A stretch of 64,000 nucleotides of DNA, from NCBI RefSeq assembly GCF_001602525.1, contig NZ_LSYT01000002.1, positions 806,001-870,000 on the forward strand, written 5' to 3'. The notes below the pieces were generated by a model that had not been told where the DNA came from, did not search any database, and saw nothing but the letters and a program-made list of their open reading frames with translations. Numbering within the stretch: the stretch's first letter is position 1; every line of letters starts with the position of its first letter. A program made the translations under genes and the position numbers. This DNA is from Flavobacterium chilense. Its GTDB lineage: Bacteria; Bacteroidota; Bacteroidia; Flavobacteriales; Flavobacteriaceae. Below are positions 1 to 8,513 of this stretch, one piece after another.

Positions 1-671
1 CGCGTGAATTGTTAAATCGTCTAACTGCCGAAATCAATTCTTTAAGTCTTAATGAAACAGTCTCTGTTATTGTTTTGCAAAGCGAAGGCGCTAAAGTTTT
101 TTGTTCCGGTGCTTCGTTTGATGAGCTTTTGCAGGTAGAAAATGAAAAACAGGGAGCAGAATTTTTTTCCGGTTTTGCCCATTTGATTAATGCCATGCGC
201 AATTGTTCTAAACTAATTATTGGTCGTGTTCAGGGCAAAGCTGTTGGAGGAGGAGTTGGTATTATTGCAGCCTGCGATTATGTTTTGGCTACACCGGAAA
301 GTGCCGTAAAATTATCTGAACTAGCCATTGGTATTGGTCCGTTTGTGATTGAACCGGCTGTTTCCCGTAAAATAGGAAAAGCTGCAATGGCCGAAATGAC
401 TTTGGCAGCACACGAATGGAAACCGGCAGAATGGGCTTTAGAAAACAAACTTTTTTCTGCACTTCATCAGGCAGACAAACTGGATGAAGCTGTTGTAGAT
501 TTTGCACAAAAATTAAGTTCCTATAATCCGGAAGCGTTATTCGAAATGAAGAAAATTATCTGGGAAGGAACTGAACATTGGGAATCGTTACTGATAGAGC
601 GTGCAGCAATTACCGGAAAATTAGTCCTGTCTGATTTTTCCAGAAATGCCTTAAGACAATTTAAAAAATAA
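1..671 (+). CDS. Enoyl-CoA hydratase/isomerase family protein (5' end outside window)
   Basis: Crotonase-fold enzyme, likely hydrating or isomerising an enoyl-CoA thioester in fatty-acid or branched-chain amino-acid degradation. About 223 residues are visible against about 255 for the family, and the frame is open to the window edge (the codon before the first TTG reads Glu), so the true start lies upstream. The conserved crotonase segment GKAVGGGVGI, which supplies the oxyanion-hole glycines, is followed by an ACDYVLA stretch and SELAIGIGP. The substrate cannot be fixed; methylglutaconyl-CoA-type hydratases are similar. It ends four bases before a small membrane-peptide gene. Confidence 0.88.
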   Translation, partial: RELLNRLTAEINSLSLNETVSVIVLQSEGAKVFCSGASFDELLQVENEKQGAEFFSGFAHLINAMRNCSKLIIGRVQGKAVGGGVGIIAACDYVLATPESAVKLSELAIGIGPFVIEPAVSRKIGKAAMAEMTLAAHEWKPAEWALENKLFSALHQADKLDEAVVDFAQKLSSYNPEALFEMKKIIWEGTEHWESLLIERAAITGKLVLSDFSRNALRQFKK

Positions 672-675
672 GAAA

Positions 676-852
676 ATGAATATTGCTTTATTTCTTCAGC
701 AAGTAGATGTTGCAGAGAAAATTAAAAATGCTCCTGATAGCGGTTATCAGATTGGAGTGGTCATTGGATCGTTTATTCCGTTCATAGTTTTGATCGGAAT
801 TGCATACTGGATGTATAACAAAGCTAAAAAAAGAAATGAAAACGGTTATTAA
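676..852 (+). CDS. Small single-pass membrane protein, 58 aa
   Basis: Unrecognised short gene reading MNIALFLQQVDVAEKI at its start and ending KKRNENGY. Residues of about 25-47 are hydrophobic (IGVVIGSFIPFIVLIGIAYW) and are followed by a basic tail, as expected of one membrane helix with the C-terminus in the cytoplasm. It starts four bases after the enoyl-CoA hydratase stop codon, so it is probably cotranscribed, and it stops just before the queD promoter box. The fully open frame, the tight spacing and the membrane-protein composition argue that it is real. Function unknown. Confidence 0.6.
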   Translation: MNIALFLQQVDVAEKIKNAPDSGYQIGVVIGSFIPFIVLIGIAYWMYNKAKKRNENGY

Positions 853-856
853 TTTG

Positions 857-864
857 TAAATTTG
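857..864 (+). promoter_or_regulatory. Putative -7 promoter element of queD
   Basis: The octamer TAAATTTG matches the flavobacterial -7 consensus TAnnTTTG exactly and lies 20 bases before the queD start codon. No TTG is found at the usual -33 spacing, so the assignment rests on the -7 box alone. Confidence 0.4.
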
Positions 865-883
865 CAACCTAAAATTCAAATCG

Positions 884-1336
884 ATGAGTAATATCAGAAT
901 TACAAAACAATTTAGTTTCGAAACCGGGCATGCTTTATACGGTTACGACGGAAAATGCAAAAACGTTCACGGGCACAGTTATAAATTATCGGTAACAGTT
1001 ATTGGTTCACCAATCACAGACCGATCGAATGTGAAATTCGGAATGGTAATCGATTTTTCTGATCTGAAGAAAATTGTAAAAGAAGAAATCGTCGATCAGT
1101 TTGATCATGCTACAGTTTTTAACGAAACAACACCACATATCGAATTGGCAAATGAATTAAAAAACCGTGGTCATCATGTAATTTTAGTCGATTATCAGCC
1201 TACCAGCGAAAATATGGTAGTTGATTTTGCTGATAGAATCAGAGCACGTTTGCCTAAAGAAATTTCTCTATTCTCTCTTAAACTTCAGGAAACAGAATCT
1301 TCGTTTGCCGAATGGTACGCGTCTGATAATTTGTAA
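884..1336 (+). CDS. queD: 6-carboxy-5,6,7,8-tetrahydropterin synthase / PTPS family
   Basis: Zinc enzyme of the 6-pyruvoyl-tetrahydropterin synthase superfamily; in bacteria the usual role is making 6-carboxytetrahydropterin from dihydroneopterin triphosphate for queuosine (preQ0) synthesis. The 150-residue protein carries the Cys-x3-His-Gly-His signature (Cys25, His29, His31) and His16 as third zinc ligand, plus the PTSEN motif near residue 106 and a C-terminal ETESSFAEW segment typical of the family. A biopterin-synthase role cannot be excluded from sequence. The TAA stop is followed directly by a heptanucleotide repeat. Confidence 0.87.
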   Translation: MSNIRITKQFSFETGHALYGYDGKCKNVHGHSYKLSVTVIGSPITDRSNVKFGMVIDFSDLKKIVKEEIVDQFDHATVFNETTPHIELANELKNRGHHVILVDYQPTSENMVVDFADRIRARLPKEISLFSLKLQETESSFAEWYASDNL

Positions 1337-1403
1337 AAAGTCGAAAGTCGAAAGTCAAAAGTCGAAAGTCAAAAGTCGAAAGTCGAAAGTCGAAAGTCAA
1401 AAG
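1337..1403 (+). repeat. Heptanucleotide tandem repeat (9 units)
   Basis: Nine consecutive 7-bp units, each AAAGTCG or AAAGTCA, run from the base after the queD stop codon and end in AAAG followed by T's. The only variation is G/A at the last base. A run of this kind is a candidate variable-number repeat. It lies between queD and lpxH and is followed by a cluster of AATCTAA-like heptamers. Confidence 0.9.
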
Positions 1404-1407
1404 TTTT

Positions 1408-1472
1408 TATCTTAATATCTAAAAATCTAAGAAATCTAGTAATCTAAGAAGTCCAACAATCTAATAATCTAA
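1408..1472. repeat. Cluster of AATCTAA-like heptamers
   Basis: The spacer before lpxH is built from variants of the motif AATCTAA (AATATCTAA, AAATCTAAG, AATCTAGT, AATCTAAT). The same motif, or its complement, fills the spacers near 33.5 kb, 39.1 kb and 50.1-50.3 kb, so this is a dispersed intergenic sequence family and not a one-off. Confidence 0.6.
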
Positions 1473-2216
1473 ATGAAAAAAGTATATTTTGCTTCTGATC
1501 AGCATTTTGGTGCACCAACTCCTGAATTGAGTTTGCCTCGCGAACAGAAATTTGTGGCCTGGTTAGATGTTGTAAAACAAGATGCCGAAGCTATTTTTCT
1601 ATTGGGAGATTTGTTCGATTTTTGGTTTGAATACAAAACAGTAGTACCAAAGGGTTTTGTACGTGTATTAGGAAAACTGGCAGAAATCAGAGATAGCGGA
1701 ATCCCGATTTATTTTTTTGTAGGGAACCATGATTTGTGGATGAACGATTATTTTGAAACCGAACTGAATATTCCGGTATATCATGATAATAAGGAATTTA
1801 CTTTTAACGGAAAAACGTTTTTAATTGGACACGGTGACGGAAAAGGCCCCGGAGATAAAGGTTATAAACGAATGAAAAAGGTATTTACAAATCCGTTTTC
1901 AAAATGGCTTTTCCGTTGGCTGCACCCTGATGTCGGCGTAAGTCTGGCGCAATATTTATCGGTTAAAAACAAATTGATTTCAGGCGATGAAGATGTGAAG
2001 TTTTTAGGTGAAGAAAACGAATGGCTGGTTTTGTATGCCAAACGTAAACTAGAAACCAAACATTACAATTACTTTATTTTTGGGCATCGTCATTTACCGA
2101 TGATTATTCCTGTTGGAGAAGATGCTAATTATGTAAATCTGGGTGACTGGATTGGCTATTTTACTTACGGTGTTTTTGACGGAGAAACTTTTGAACTTCA
2201 AAAATTCGAACAATAA
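1473..2216 (+). CDS. lpxH: UDP-2,3-diacylglucosamine diphosphatase
   Basis: Calcineurin-like phosphoesterase that hydrolyses UDP-2,3-diacylglucosamine to lipid X in lipid A synthesis, at the inner face of the cytoplasmic membrane. All metal-site motifs are present: Asp9-x-His11, GDLFD at 45-49, GNHD at 84-87, His120 in IGHGDG and GHRH at 204-207. Length 247 is normal for the family. It converges with the cytochrome gene on the other strand with no bases between the two stop codons. Confidence 0.88.
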   Translation: MKKVYFASDQHFGAPTPELSLPREQKFVAWLDVVKQDAEAIFLLGDLFDFWFEYKTVVPKGFVRVLGKLAEIRDSGIPIYFFVGNHDLWMNDYFETELNIPVYHDNKEFTFNGKTFLIGHGDGKGPGDKGYKRMKKVFTNPFSKWLFRWLHPDVGVSLAQYLSVKNKLISGDEDVKFLGEENEWLVLYAKRKLETKHYNYFIFGHRHLPMIIPVGEDANYVNLGDWIGYFTYGVFDGETFELQKFEQ

Positions 2217-3428
2217 TTACTTTTTATTGTTAGCGTAAATTCCAATTTTATGCGTTCTCAAAATGTAATTTGATTTTTGTTTACTGCCTGAAAGCTGAAA
2301 AGTGATGGCATTTGACATTTGTTTTGGCATATGGCATGCTACACAATTATTGGCCAATAGACTTCCGGACATTGTTTTTAAGGTTGTAGCATTATGCTGA
2401 ATGCCCTGATGACAACTCATGCATATTTTAGAATAGCCAGCAAGATTTTGAGAAGCATTGGCATGCGGATTATGACAAGTCATGCAATCCATTGTGGTGC
2501 TTTTTTTGAAACATTTACTTTGAGATAATAATCCTAACTGATTTCCGTGAACATCATAATGAATGCTGTCATTTGATCCCGGAACTCCTCTAAAATAATC
2601 AAGTAAATTATCTCCCGGTTTAAATTGAAAACGTGATTTTATTTTTAATTTATCATTTCCGGAATGGCAAATTGCACAGGCATCCAGTTTTTGCTGTCTG
2701 TTGAGGTTTTTAAAGGAAGTAATATTTTGTGCTATTTTTAAATCAGGAAATTTCAAATGCTTCTGAACGTGTTGTTTGGCAGGACCATGACAACGTTCGC
2801 AGTCGATTCCGTAAACCAACGTTTTCGGATTCATAAAATCCTCTACTTCCTGATTTAGAAAATTAATACTGTCTGAACTGGTTGTAATATATCTGCTGGC
2901 AATATTAGAACTATGACAGCCATAACATTCTTTTTCAATTTTTCTTTCAAAATTTACTTTTGATGCCGAATAGCCCGGACTGGTTGCCCAGCTATTTAAT
3001 GATTTATAATACGAAACAGGTAATTCGTAAGTATAATGATTCCTCCAAAAAGCGCTTGTTTGGGCATGTTTAGTCCCAAAAAGTACTTCAAACGGATGTC
3101 TTTCAACTTCTTTTCCGTTTTTGTAAAGCACCTGATATAAACTGTCGTTACGTTCTTCCATAACGAGTTTGGTGGCTTTATCATAAACAAAAGTATTCTG
3201 ACCATTTGTAAAATGACCTAAAATATTTTCTTTGGTGGCGGGAGAAGTGGCTTTGAAATGAGAACTGTGAAAAGCCGATTCAGATTGTGCCTGATGACAT
3301 TGAATACAGCTTTGAGAACCTGCATAATCAGTTCCGCGTGGATCAATGTAATTGTCAGATTCGTTTTTACAACTGCTGAGAAAAGCGATCAAAACAACAA
3401 CAGCAAAAAGAATGCGTGTTTTTTTCAT
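2217..3428 (-). CDS. Seven-haem c-type cytochrome lipoprotein
   Basis: Exported multihaem cytochrome with a lipoprotein signal peptide (lipobox LSSC, Cys20), so probably anchored to a membrane facing the periplasm. Seven CxxCH haem-binding motifs are visible at residues 41, 168, 210, 251, 315, 336 and 362, several followed by HNPHAN, GPAKQH or MPKQ segments typical of the cytochrome c554/NrfA-like multihaem families. No adjacent oxidoreductase, quinol dehydrogenase or cytochrome maturation gene is visible, so its electron partners are unknown. The frame is intact. Confidence 0.85.
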   Translation of the reverse strand: MKKTRILFAVVVLIAFLSSCKNESDNYIDPRGTDYAGSQSCIQCHQAQSESAFHSSHFKATSPATKENILGHFTNGQNTFVYDKATKLVMEERNDSLYQVLYKNGKEVERHPFEVLFGTKHAQTSAFWRNHYTYELPVSYYKSLNSWATSPGYSASKVNFERKIEKECYGCHSSNIASRYITTSSDSINFLNQEVEDFMNPKTLVYGIDCERCHGPAKQHVQKHLKFPDLKIAQNITSFKNLNRQQKLDACAICHSGNDKLKIKSRFQFKPGDNLLDYFRGVPGSNDSIHYDVHGNQLGLLSQSKCFKKSTTMDCMTCHNPHANASQNLAGYSKICMSCHQGIQHNATTLKTMSGSLLANNCVACHMPKQMSNAITFQLSGSKQKSNYILRTHKIGIYANNKK

Positions 3429-3511
3429 TGCTGTAAATATACTTTTTTTTGTGTAAAACCAAAATATATTTCAATAATGAAAATATGTTGTTAAAATATT
3501 TAGAATGTTTC

Positions 3512-3868
3512 TTAGTTTAAGCCAACTCCGTAAACATATTCATCAAGTTCAATTCTGAATAATGAACCTTCAACTAAGTCTTTAATCGATTTTAGTTCTT
3601 TTATAGAAACTGCTAAATCAATAGCGGCGCAAGGTGTTTTCAGTAAAAATTTATGACATGAATTTTGTAATTCGCAAGCTTCACAACACGCATTTTCGAT
3701 CATGCTGTCTTCTATTAAATCACAAAAATGATTAAGCTCCTGAATCGTAAAATAGAAACCGGTTTCCTTAAAAACCAATTGTACCTTATCTGTTATAGTT
3801 TCATTTTCCTTTTTCCAGTAAAAAGCAATTCCGAAGTTGTTGTGATATAACTGTTCTATTTCTCTCAT
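3512..3868 (-). CDS. Conserved hypothetical protein, Cys-rich centre
   Basis: A 118-residue protein I do not recognise with certainty. It has no signal peptide or membrane segment. Four cysteines cluster in ENACCEACELQNSCHK around residues 65-78, with one more at KTPCA, which suggests a small metal site. The rest is mixed alpha/beta and acidic. It lies alone between the cytochrome gene and the hydrolase operon on the same strand. Function unknown. Confidence 0.65.
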   Translation of the reverse strand: MREIEQLYHNNFGIAFYWKKENETITDKVQLVFKETGFYFTIQELNHFCDLIEDSMIENACCEACELQNSCHKFLLKTPCAAIDLAVSIKELKSIKDLVEGSLFRIELDEYVYGVGLN

Positions 3869-4037
3869 TACAGATCCTTTTATTTCACAAATATAAATAT
3901 TATTTATATTAATTCTAAATAAAAAAGTCTTAAAAATTTTGAAAAAGATAGAATATCAGGTCAATGATATAAGTTCATTTAGTCATGAGATATGCAGTGA
4001 TTTAAATTTACTTATATCACTTATAGGATTTAGAATT

Positions 4038-4958
4038 TCAATGAAGCCATTTTTTCATATAAGCCAGAAACTGTTTTTGCTGGTCTGCAAAAAGGTAATG
4101 CGAACAATTATCTAAAAGCGCAAAGTGAGTTTGACCTGCTAAAATCTTAATCGAGTTGATCTGGTCGTTTGAAAAAATACCATCTTCCTTTCCGTAAATG
4201 GCATAAATAGAAACACCTTTAGATTTTATCTTTTTTAAAGCTGATCGGGTATCTATGTTATTTTGCGTTTCGTTTTGATAAAAAAGCAACGGGGCATTTT
4301 TGTTTCGGATATTGGTTTTGTAAAAAATACCTGAATCATAATCTGCGTATAGCTTTTTTGATTCTTCTGTTGGGTTTGGTATTTTAAAGAAATTATTTTC
4401 TCCGGCAAGTTCAAAACATTCTTTTCGATATGCTGCAGAGTTTTTATTAAGATTTTCTATAAGAGTAACTTTGTCGAGCATGACTAAATCATTCTTTTTA
4501 GTGTATATTTTCCTGACCGAATCGAGAATGTGATTGTATGTTTCCTGCTGAGAAAACAAAGCACCTGCTAATACCAGTGCACTAACATTCTGAGGGTATT
4601 TCTCTGTATAAAGTGTTGCAACCAAACCACCAAAACTATGAGCAAGAAGTACGGCTTTCTTTAAATTGTATTTTTTGTAAATAGTATTTAAATCCTGAAA
4701 AGCTTCTGCATAAGTAAATTTTGCGTCAGGATCTGCAGATCTTCCTTCGCCTCTTCGGTCATAAGTAATGACATAAAAACCTGAATCAGCTAATTTTTGA
4801 GCTGTGGTACCTTCAAACAAAGTTGAGTTTCCGCTTGGACCTCCGTGAATAAAGATAATTGGTTTGTTCTTCTCGTTTCCATACGTTTTGATATAGAGAT
4901 TTTGCCCATTTACGAAAAGGGATATTATCAAAAATAAAGCAAGAAAAGCTGATTTCAT
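4038..4958 (-). CDS. Secreted alpha/beta hydrolase, proline-iminopeptidase-like
   Basis: Serine hydrolase with an N-terminal signal peptide ending near the NGQ at residues 17-19, so probably periplasmic or secreted. The oxyanion-hole motif HGGPSG lies at 38-43 and the nucleophile elbow AHSFGG places Ser108; a late Asp (KEDGIF) and His (CSHYLF) complete a likely catalytic triad. The HGGP motif and spacing resemble prolyl aminopeptidases, but the substrate is not determined. Its start codon directly abuts the stop codon of the upstream MFS gene, so it is the last gene of the recJ-MFS-hydrolase operon. Confidence 0.8.
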   Translation of the reverse strand: MKSAFLALFLIISLFVNGQNLYIKTYGNEKNKPIIFIHGGPSGNSTLFEGTTAQKLADSGFYVITYDRRGEGRSADPDAKFTYAEAFQDLNTIYKKYNLKKAVLLAHSFGGLVATLYTEKYPQNVSALVLAGALFSQQETYNHILDSVRKIYTKKNDLVMLDKVTLIENLNKNSAAYRKECFELAGENNFFKIPNPTEESKKLYADYDSGIFYKTNIRNKNAPLLFYQNETQNNIDTRSALKKIKSKGVSIYAIYGKEDGIFSNDQINSIKILAGQTHFALLDNCSHYLFADQQKQFLAYMKKWLH

Positions 4959-6239
4959 TTATTCTAATTTTTGATGATCTTCCATATCTCTGTGAAGGTC
5001 TAAATTCCTAAAAGTAGGCGATTTTAATGCTGTTACTACAACGGTCAAAAGCGTCACACTTCCTCCAAAAACAACAGACGTTACAGCTCCCATCAATTTT
5101 GCAGTCGCACCGCTTTCAAAAGCACCTAATTCATTAGAAGATCCAACGAAAATTGAATTTACAGCTCCAACGCGTCCGCGCATATGGTCTGGAGTTTTAA
5201 GTTGTAAAATCGTTTGACGGATAACTACAGAAATTCCGTCAGCCAATCCGCTTAAAAATAAAGCGAAAACAGAAAGCCAGAAATAAGTTGAAAGACCAAA
5301 TAAAATGATCGATAATCCGAAAACAAATATGGCAACCAAAAGTTTCTTCCCAGCATTTTTATATAAAGGCACGTAAGCTGAAACGAGCATGGTAATAAAA
5401 GATCCAACGGCAGGAGCGGCTCTTAATATTCCAAATCCTTCTGAACCAACTTTTAAGATGTCCTGAGCAAAAACAGGCAATAAGGCAACGGCGCCTCCAA
5501 AAAGTACTGCAATCATGTCAAGCGATAATGCGCCTAAAACAACTTGGTTTTTAAATACAAAAGTTAAACCTTCAGTCAAACTATCTTTTAACGATTCTCC
5601 AATTTTTGGATTTACGATTGGTTTTTTGCTGATTTGTGATAAGGCAATTAGCGCAAGAATGGAGAATCCGAAAACCATGCACATTGACCAGTGAACGCCA
5701 ATCCAGTTAATGGAAAATCCAGCTAGTGCCGGTCCCATTACCGCTCCGATCTGCCAAACTGAACTGCTCCAGGTAGAAGCATTTGGGTATACTTTTTTAG
5801 GAATAATAAGCGATTGAAGAGAGAAAGTAGTTGGTCCAAGAAAAGCTCTGACTAATCCACCCAAAAAGACTAAAGCGTAAATGGAATATAAAACAACAGT
5901 TTGAGATAAATCACCAACAACTTTTGGCCAAGTCAATAAAAACAATCCAAAACTAATTACAGAAAATCCCAGAATACATTTTACCAATAATCCTTTCTTT
6001 TCACTTTTGTCAACAATATGTCCTGCAAATAATGCCATTCCTACTGCCGGAATAACTTCCATCAAACCAATAATTCCTAACGAAAGGGGGTTTTTAGTTA
6101 AACTATAAACTTCCCATTCGATCACGATAAACTGCATTGCCCAGGCAAAAACCATGCAAAAACGCAGTAATAAATATACATTGAATTCTCTATAACGAAG
6201 TGCCTGATACGGATCTGGCTTGGTTGATTTATCTGTCAT
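4959..6239 (-). CDS. MFS transporter, EntS-like exporter
   Basis: Integral membrane protein of 426 residues with about twelve hydrophobic segments and the loop motif GHIVDKSEKK after the second helix, typical of the major facilitator superfamily. The pattern, including DHMRGRVGAVNS before a late helix, resembles the MFS_3 exporters that include the enterobactin exporter EntS. Its cargo is unknown. Its start overlaps the end of recJ by 11 bases and its stop abuts the hydrolase, so the three are translationally linked. Confidence 0.85.
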   Translation of the reverse strand: MTDKSTKPDPYQALRYREFNVYLLLRFCMVFAWAMQFIVIEWEVYSLTKNPLSLGIIGLMEVIPAVGMALFAGHIVDKSEKKGLLVKCILGFSVISFGLFLLTWPKVVGDLSQTVVLYSIYALVFLGGLVRAFLGPTTFSLQSLIIPKKVYPNASTWSSSVWQIGAVMGPALAGFSINWIGVHWSMCMVFGFSILALIALSQISKKPIVNPKIGESLKDSLTEGLTFVFKNQVVLGALSLDMIAVLFGGAVALLPVFAQDILKVGSEGFGILRAAPAVGSFITMLVSAYVPLYKNAGKKLLVAIFVFGLSIILFGLSTYFWLSVFALFLSGLADGISVVIRQTILQLKTPDHMRGRVGAVNSIFVGSSNELGAFESGATAKLMGAVTSVVFGGSVTLLTVVVTALKSPTFRNLDLHRDMEDHQKLE

Positions 6240-7929
6240 TTGTTCTGATGTCTTTCAGCATAAGCTGCGTTGAAATATTTCCGTTCCACTCGTTTTCAGC
6301 CAGGGAATATGCCAGCTGAAAAGGATTTTGATTTTTTACAATATTTATTTTTTTTCCAAGACCAAAACCTATTGCAGCAATTCCGTCTGAGTTATTTTGT
6401 TTTACAAAAAGCCTCAAATGCTCATCTTCTCCGCCTAAAGTTTTAGCATAACCTGTGTCCCTGGCATCTTTGGTCATAAAAACAGGTGTCATATTTAAAG
6501 GTCCGAAAGGCTCAAATTGTTTTAAAATCCGAATGAGTTTTGGCGTGATATCAGAGAAGCAAATTTCGGCATCAACCTCAATTTCCGGTGTACGCATTTC
6601 GGGTAAAATGGTTGTTTCAACCTGTTTTTCAAACGCTTCCTTAAAAGCGTTGTAATTTTCGGCTTTTAGCGTCATTCCGGCTGCATACATATGTCCTCCA
6701 AATTGTTCGAGATGTTCCGAGCAGGCATCAAGTGCATTATAAACATCGAATCCTTTTACAGATCTTGCTGAAGCTGCATATTTATCACCGCTTTTAGTAA
6801 AAACCAAAGTTGGGCGGTAATAGGTTTCGATAAGTCTTGAAGCCACAATCCCGATAACGCCTTTGTGCCAGTCTTCCTGAAAAACAACTGTCGAAAAGCG
6901 ATCTTGTTCGTTATTGGATATAATTTGCTGAAAAGCTTCTTTGGTAATTTGTTTGTCGAGATCTTTTCGGTCAGAATTGTATTGTTCGATTTCAGATGCA
7001 AACTGTTGTGCTTGTTCAAAATTAAATTCCGTCAGCAATTCAACAGCATGATTGCCATGTTTAATTCGTCCCGCAGCATTGATTCTTGGAGAAACGATAA
7101 AAACAACATCTGTAATATCCAGTGTTTTCTTTTTTACCTGATGTACCAGCGCTTTGATTCCCGGTCTTGGATTACTGTTTATGACCTGTAATCCAAAATA
7201 AGCCAAGACTCTGTTCTCGCCGGTTATGGGTACAATATCAGCCGCAATGGCCGTAGCAACCAAATCCAGATACGGAATCAGGTCCTGAATCGTTTCGCCC
7301 CAGTTTTTTCCCAGAGCCTGAATTAATTTAAAACCAACACCGCAACCGCACAATTCATCATAAGGATATAAGCAATCTTCTCTTTTTGGATCTAAAATCG
7401 CAACCGCTTCCGGTAGAAATTCTCCCGGTCTGTGGTGGTCGCAAATAATAAAATCAATGTTTTTTTCTTTCGCGTAAGCAATATGGTCGATCGATTTAAT
7501 TCCGCAGTCTAAAGCGATAATTAAAGAAAAACCGTTGTCATCGGCAAAGTCAATTCCTTTAAACGAAATGCCGTAACCTTCGAGATAACGATCCGGAATG
7601 TAAGTGGCAATATTAGGATAATGTGATTTTAAATATGCCGAAACCAAAGAAACAGCCGTTGTTCCGTCAACATCATAATCGCCAAAAACCAGAATGTTTT
7701 CCTGATTTTCAATCGCCAGTTCAATTCGGGCAACCGCTTTGTCCATATCTTTCATAAGATAAGGATCATGAAGATGTTCTAATGACGGGCGAAAGAAGTT
7801 TTTTGCCTCATCAAAAGTTTCAATACCACGCTGAATCAAGAGCGTTGCTACAAAATCTTCTACATTTAAGGCTTGTGCCAGATGTTTGATTTTATCTTCA
7901 GAAGGTTTTGTTTTTATAGTCCAACGCAT
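6229..7929 (-). CDS. recJ: Single-stranded-DNA-specific exonuclease RecJ
   Basis: 5'-3' exonuclease on single-stranded DNA used in recombination and mismatch repair. The 566-residue product has the DHH-phosphoesterase motifs: GDYDVDG at 83-89, the ALDCG motif near 139-143 and DHH at 164-166, followed by the DHHA1 region (INAAGR, and GGHMYAAG near 415) and a C-terminal OB-like domain. The length matches the family. It is the first gene of an operon with the MFS transporter. Confidence 0.93.
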   Translation of the reverse strand: MRWTIKTKPSEDKIKHLAQALNVEDFVATLLIQRGIETFDEAKNFFRPSLEHLHDPYLMKDMDKAVARIELAIENQENILVFGDYDVDGTTAVSLVSAYLKSHYPNIATYIPDRYLEGYGISFKGIDFADDNGFSLIIALDCGIKSIDHIAYAKEKNIDFIICDHHRPGEFLPEAVAILDPKREDCLYPYDELCGCGVGFKLIQALGKNWGETIQDLIPYLDLVATAIAADIVPITGENRVLAYFGLQVINSNPRPGIKALVHQVKKKTLDITDVVFIVSPRINAAGRIKHGNHAVELLTEFNFEQAQQFASEIEQYNSDRKDLDKQITKEAFQQIISNNEQDRFSTVVFQEDWHKGVIGIVASRLIETYYRPTLVFTKSGDKYAASARSVKGFDVYNALDACSEHLEQFGGHMYAAGMTLKAENYNAFKEAFEKQVETTILPEMRTPEIEVDAEICFSDITPKLIRILKQFEPFGPLNMTPVFMTKDARDTGYAKTLGGEDEHLRLFVKQNNSDGIAAIGFGLGKKINIVKNQNPFQLAYSLAENEWNGNISTQLMLKDIRTNDR

Positions 7930-7944
7930 GAGTTGATTTTAGAT

Positions 7945-8040
7945 TTTTGATTGTTGATTAACGATTTTTGATTTGCTATAGAGGATCTTAAATCATTCGA
8001 TTTTCAGATCTGAAGTCAAAAATTGTTAATCGAAATTTTA
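7945..8040. repeat. Imperfect inverted repeat upstream of recJ
   Basis: The spacer between recJ and the HopJ gene contains TTAGATTTTTGATTGTTGATTAACGATTTTTGA on one side and TCAAAAATTGTTAATCG on the other. The arms ATTAACGATTTTTGA and TCAAAAATTGTTAAT pair with one mismatch across about 60 bases. This resembles other low-complexity intergenic hairpins in the window. Confidence 0.45.
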
Positions 8041-8047
8041 AATAAAA

Positions 8048-8392
8048 TTATTTTTGTTCTAAAGCATTCCCTTCAAACTGAATTCCGTCCCAGCCTAAGT
8101 TGATGAAATTTCTAATGTTTTGGTGGTTTGTTCCGTTTGGATCTCCTAAAACTTCTTCAAAATAAAAAGCGCCAAAACAAGCTAAAGTTTCTTCTTTGCT
8201 TAAGTTTTGCAATTTTGCGAAAGAAAATAATTTGCAGGAACCAGAGTTTTCTCCGGCTGCATTATGTTGTGTTCCGTTTTGAAAAGTGGTTGGTGTAAAG
8301 TTGTAATTTTCTTCGATTACGGCAATTGTTTCAGGAAATGTGATTTGTGTTGGAGTTTGTTTTACTTTTTCTAAAAAGGTTTGAATGCTCAT
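8048..8392 (-). CDS. HopJ-family protein
   Basis: 114-residue protein of the family named after the Pseudomonas type III effector HopJ. The characteristic core is visible: a helix with LEKVKQTP, the FPETIAVIEENYNFTPTTF segment, NAAGENSGSCKLFSFA and GDPNGTNHQNIRNF. The name does not imply secretion: there is no type III system here and the family is common in free-living bacteria. Function unknown. It is monocistronic, with an ERIC-like hairpin upstream. Confidence 0.8.
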   Translation of the reverse strand: MSIQTFLEKVKQTPTQITFPETIAVIEENYNFTPTTFQNGTQHNAAGENSGSCKLFSFAKLQNLSKEETLACFGAFYFEEVLGDPNGTNHQNIRNFINLGWDGIQFEGNALEQK

Positions 8393-8428
8393 GATATGCT
8401 TTTATTAATGTCTTTAAAATTATCTTAC

Positions 8429-8487
8429 TGTCAGTTCGAGCGGAGTCGAGAACCAATTGCTGCATCTCGACTCCGCTCGATGTGACA
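8429..8487. repeat. Palindromic intergenic element, solitary copy
   Basis: Perfect 16-bp inverted repeat: TCGAGCGGAGTCGAGA at 8436-8451 and its exact complement at 8465-8480, with a 13-base loop and outer TGTCA/TGACA ends. It belongs to the same family as the hairpin in the tandem array at 26332-26960 and the split copy at 30119-30290. It lies between the convergently spaced ends of the HopJ promoter region and the rsmI stop codon. Confidence 0.85.
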
Positions 8488-8513
8488 AAATGGTATTTTG
8501 AACTAACAGGCTG

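Noticed and set aside
688..879. A 63-codon minus-strand frame opposite the small membrane peptide
   Set aside because: The plus-strand 58-codon frame has the tight spacing, membrane helix and stop just before the queD promoter box; the opposite frame is its shadow.
8048..8392. A type III secretion effector, from the HopJ name
   Set aside because: No type III apparatus is seen and the family is common in non-pathogens; the name is historical.
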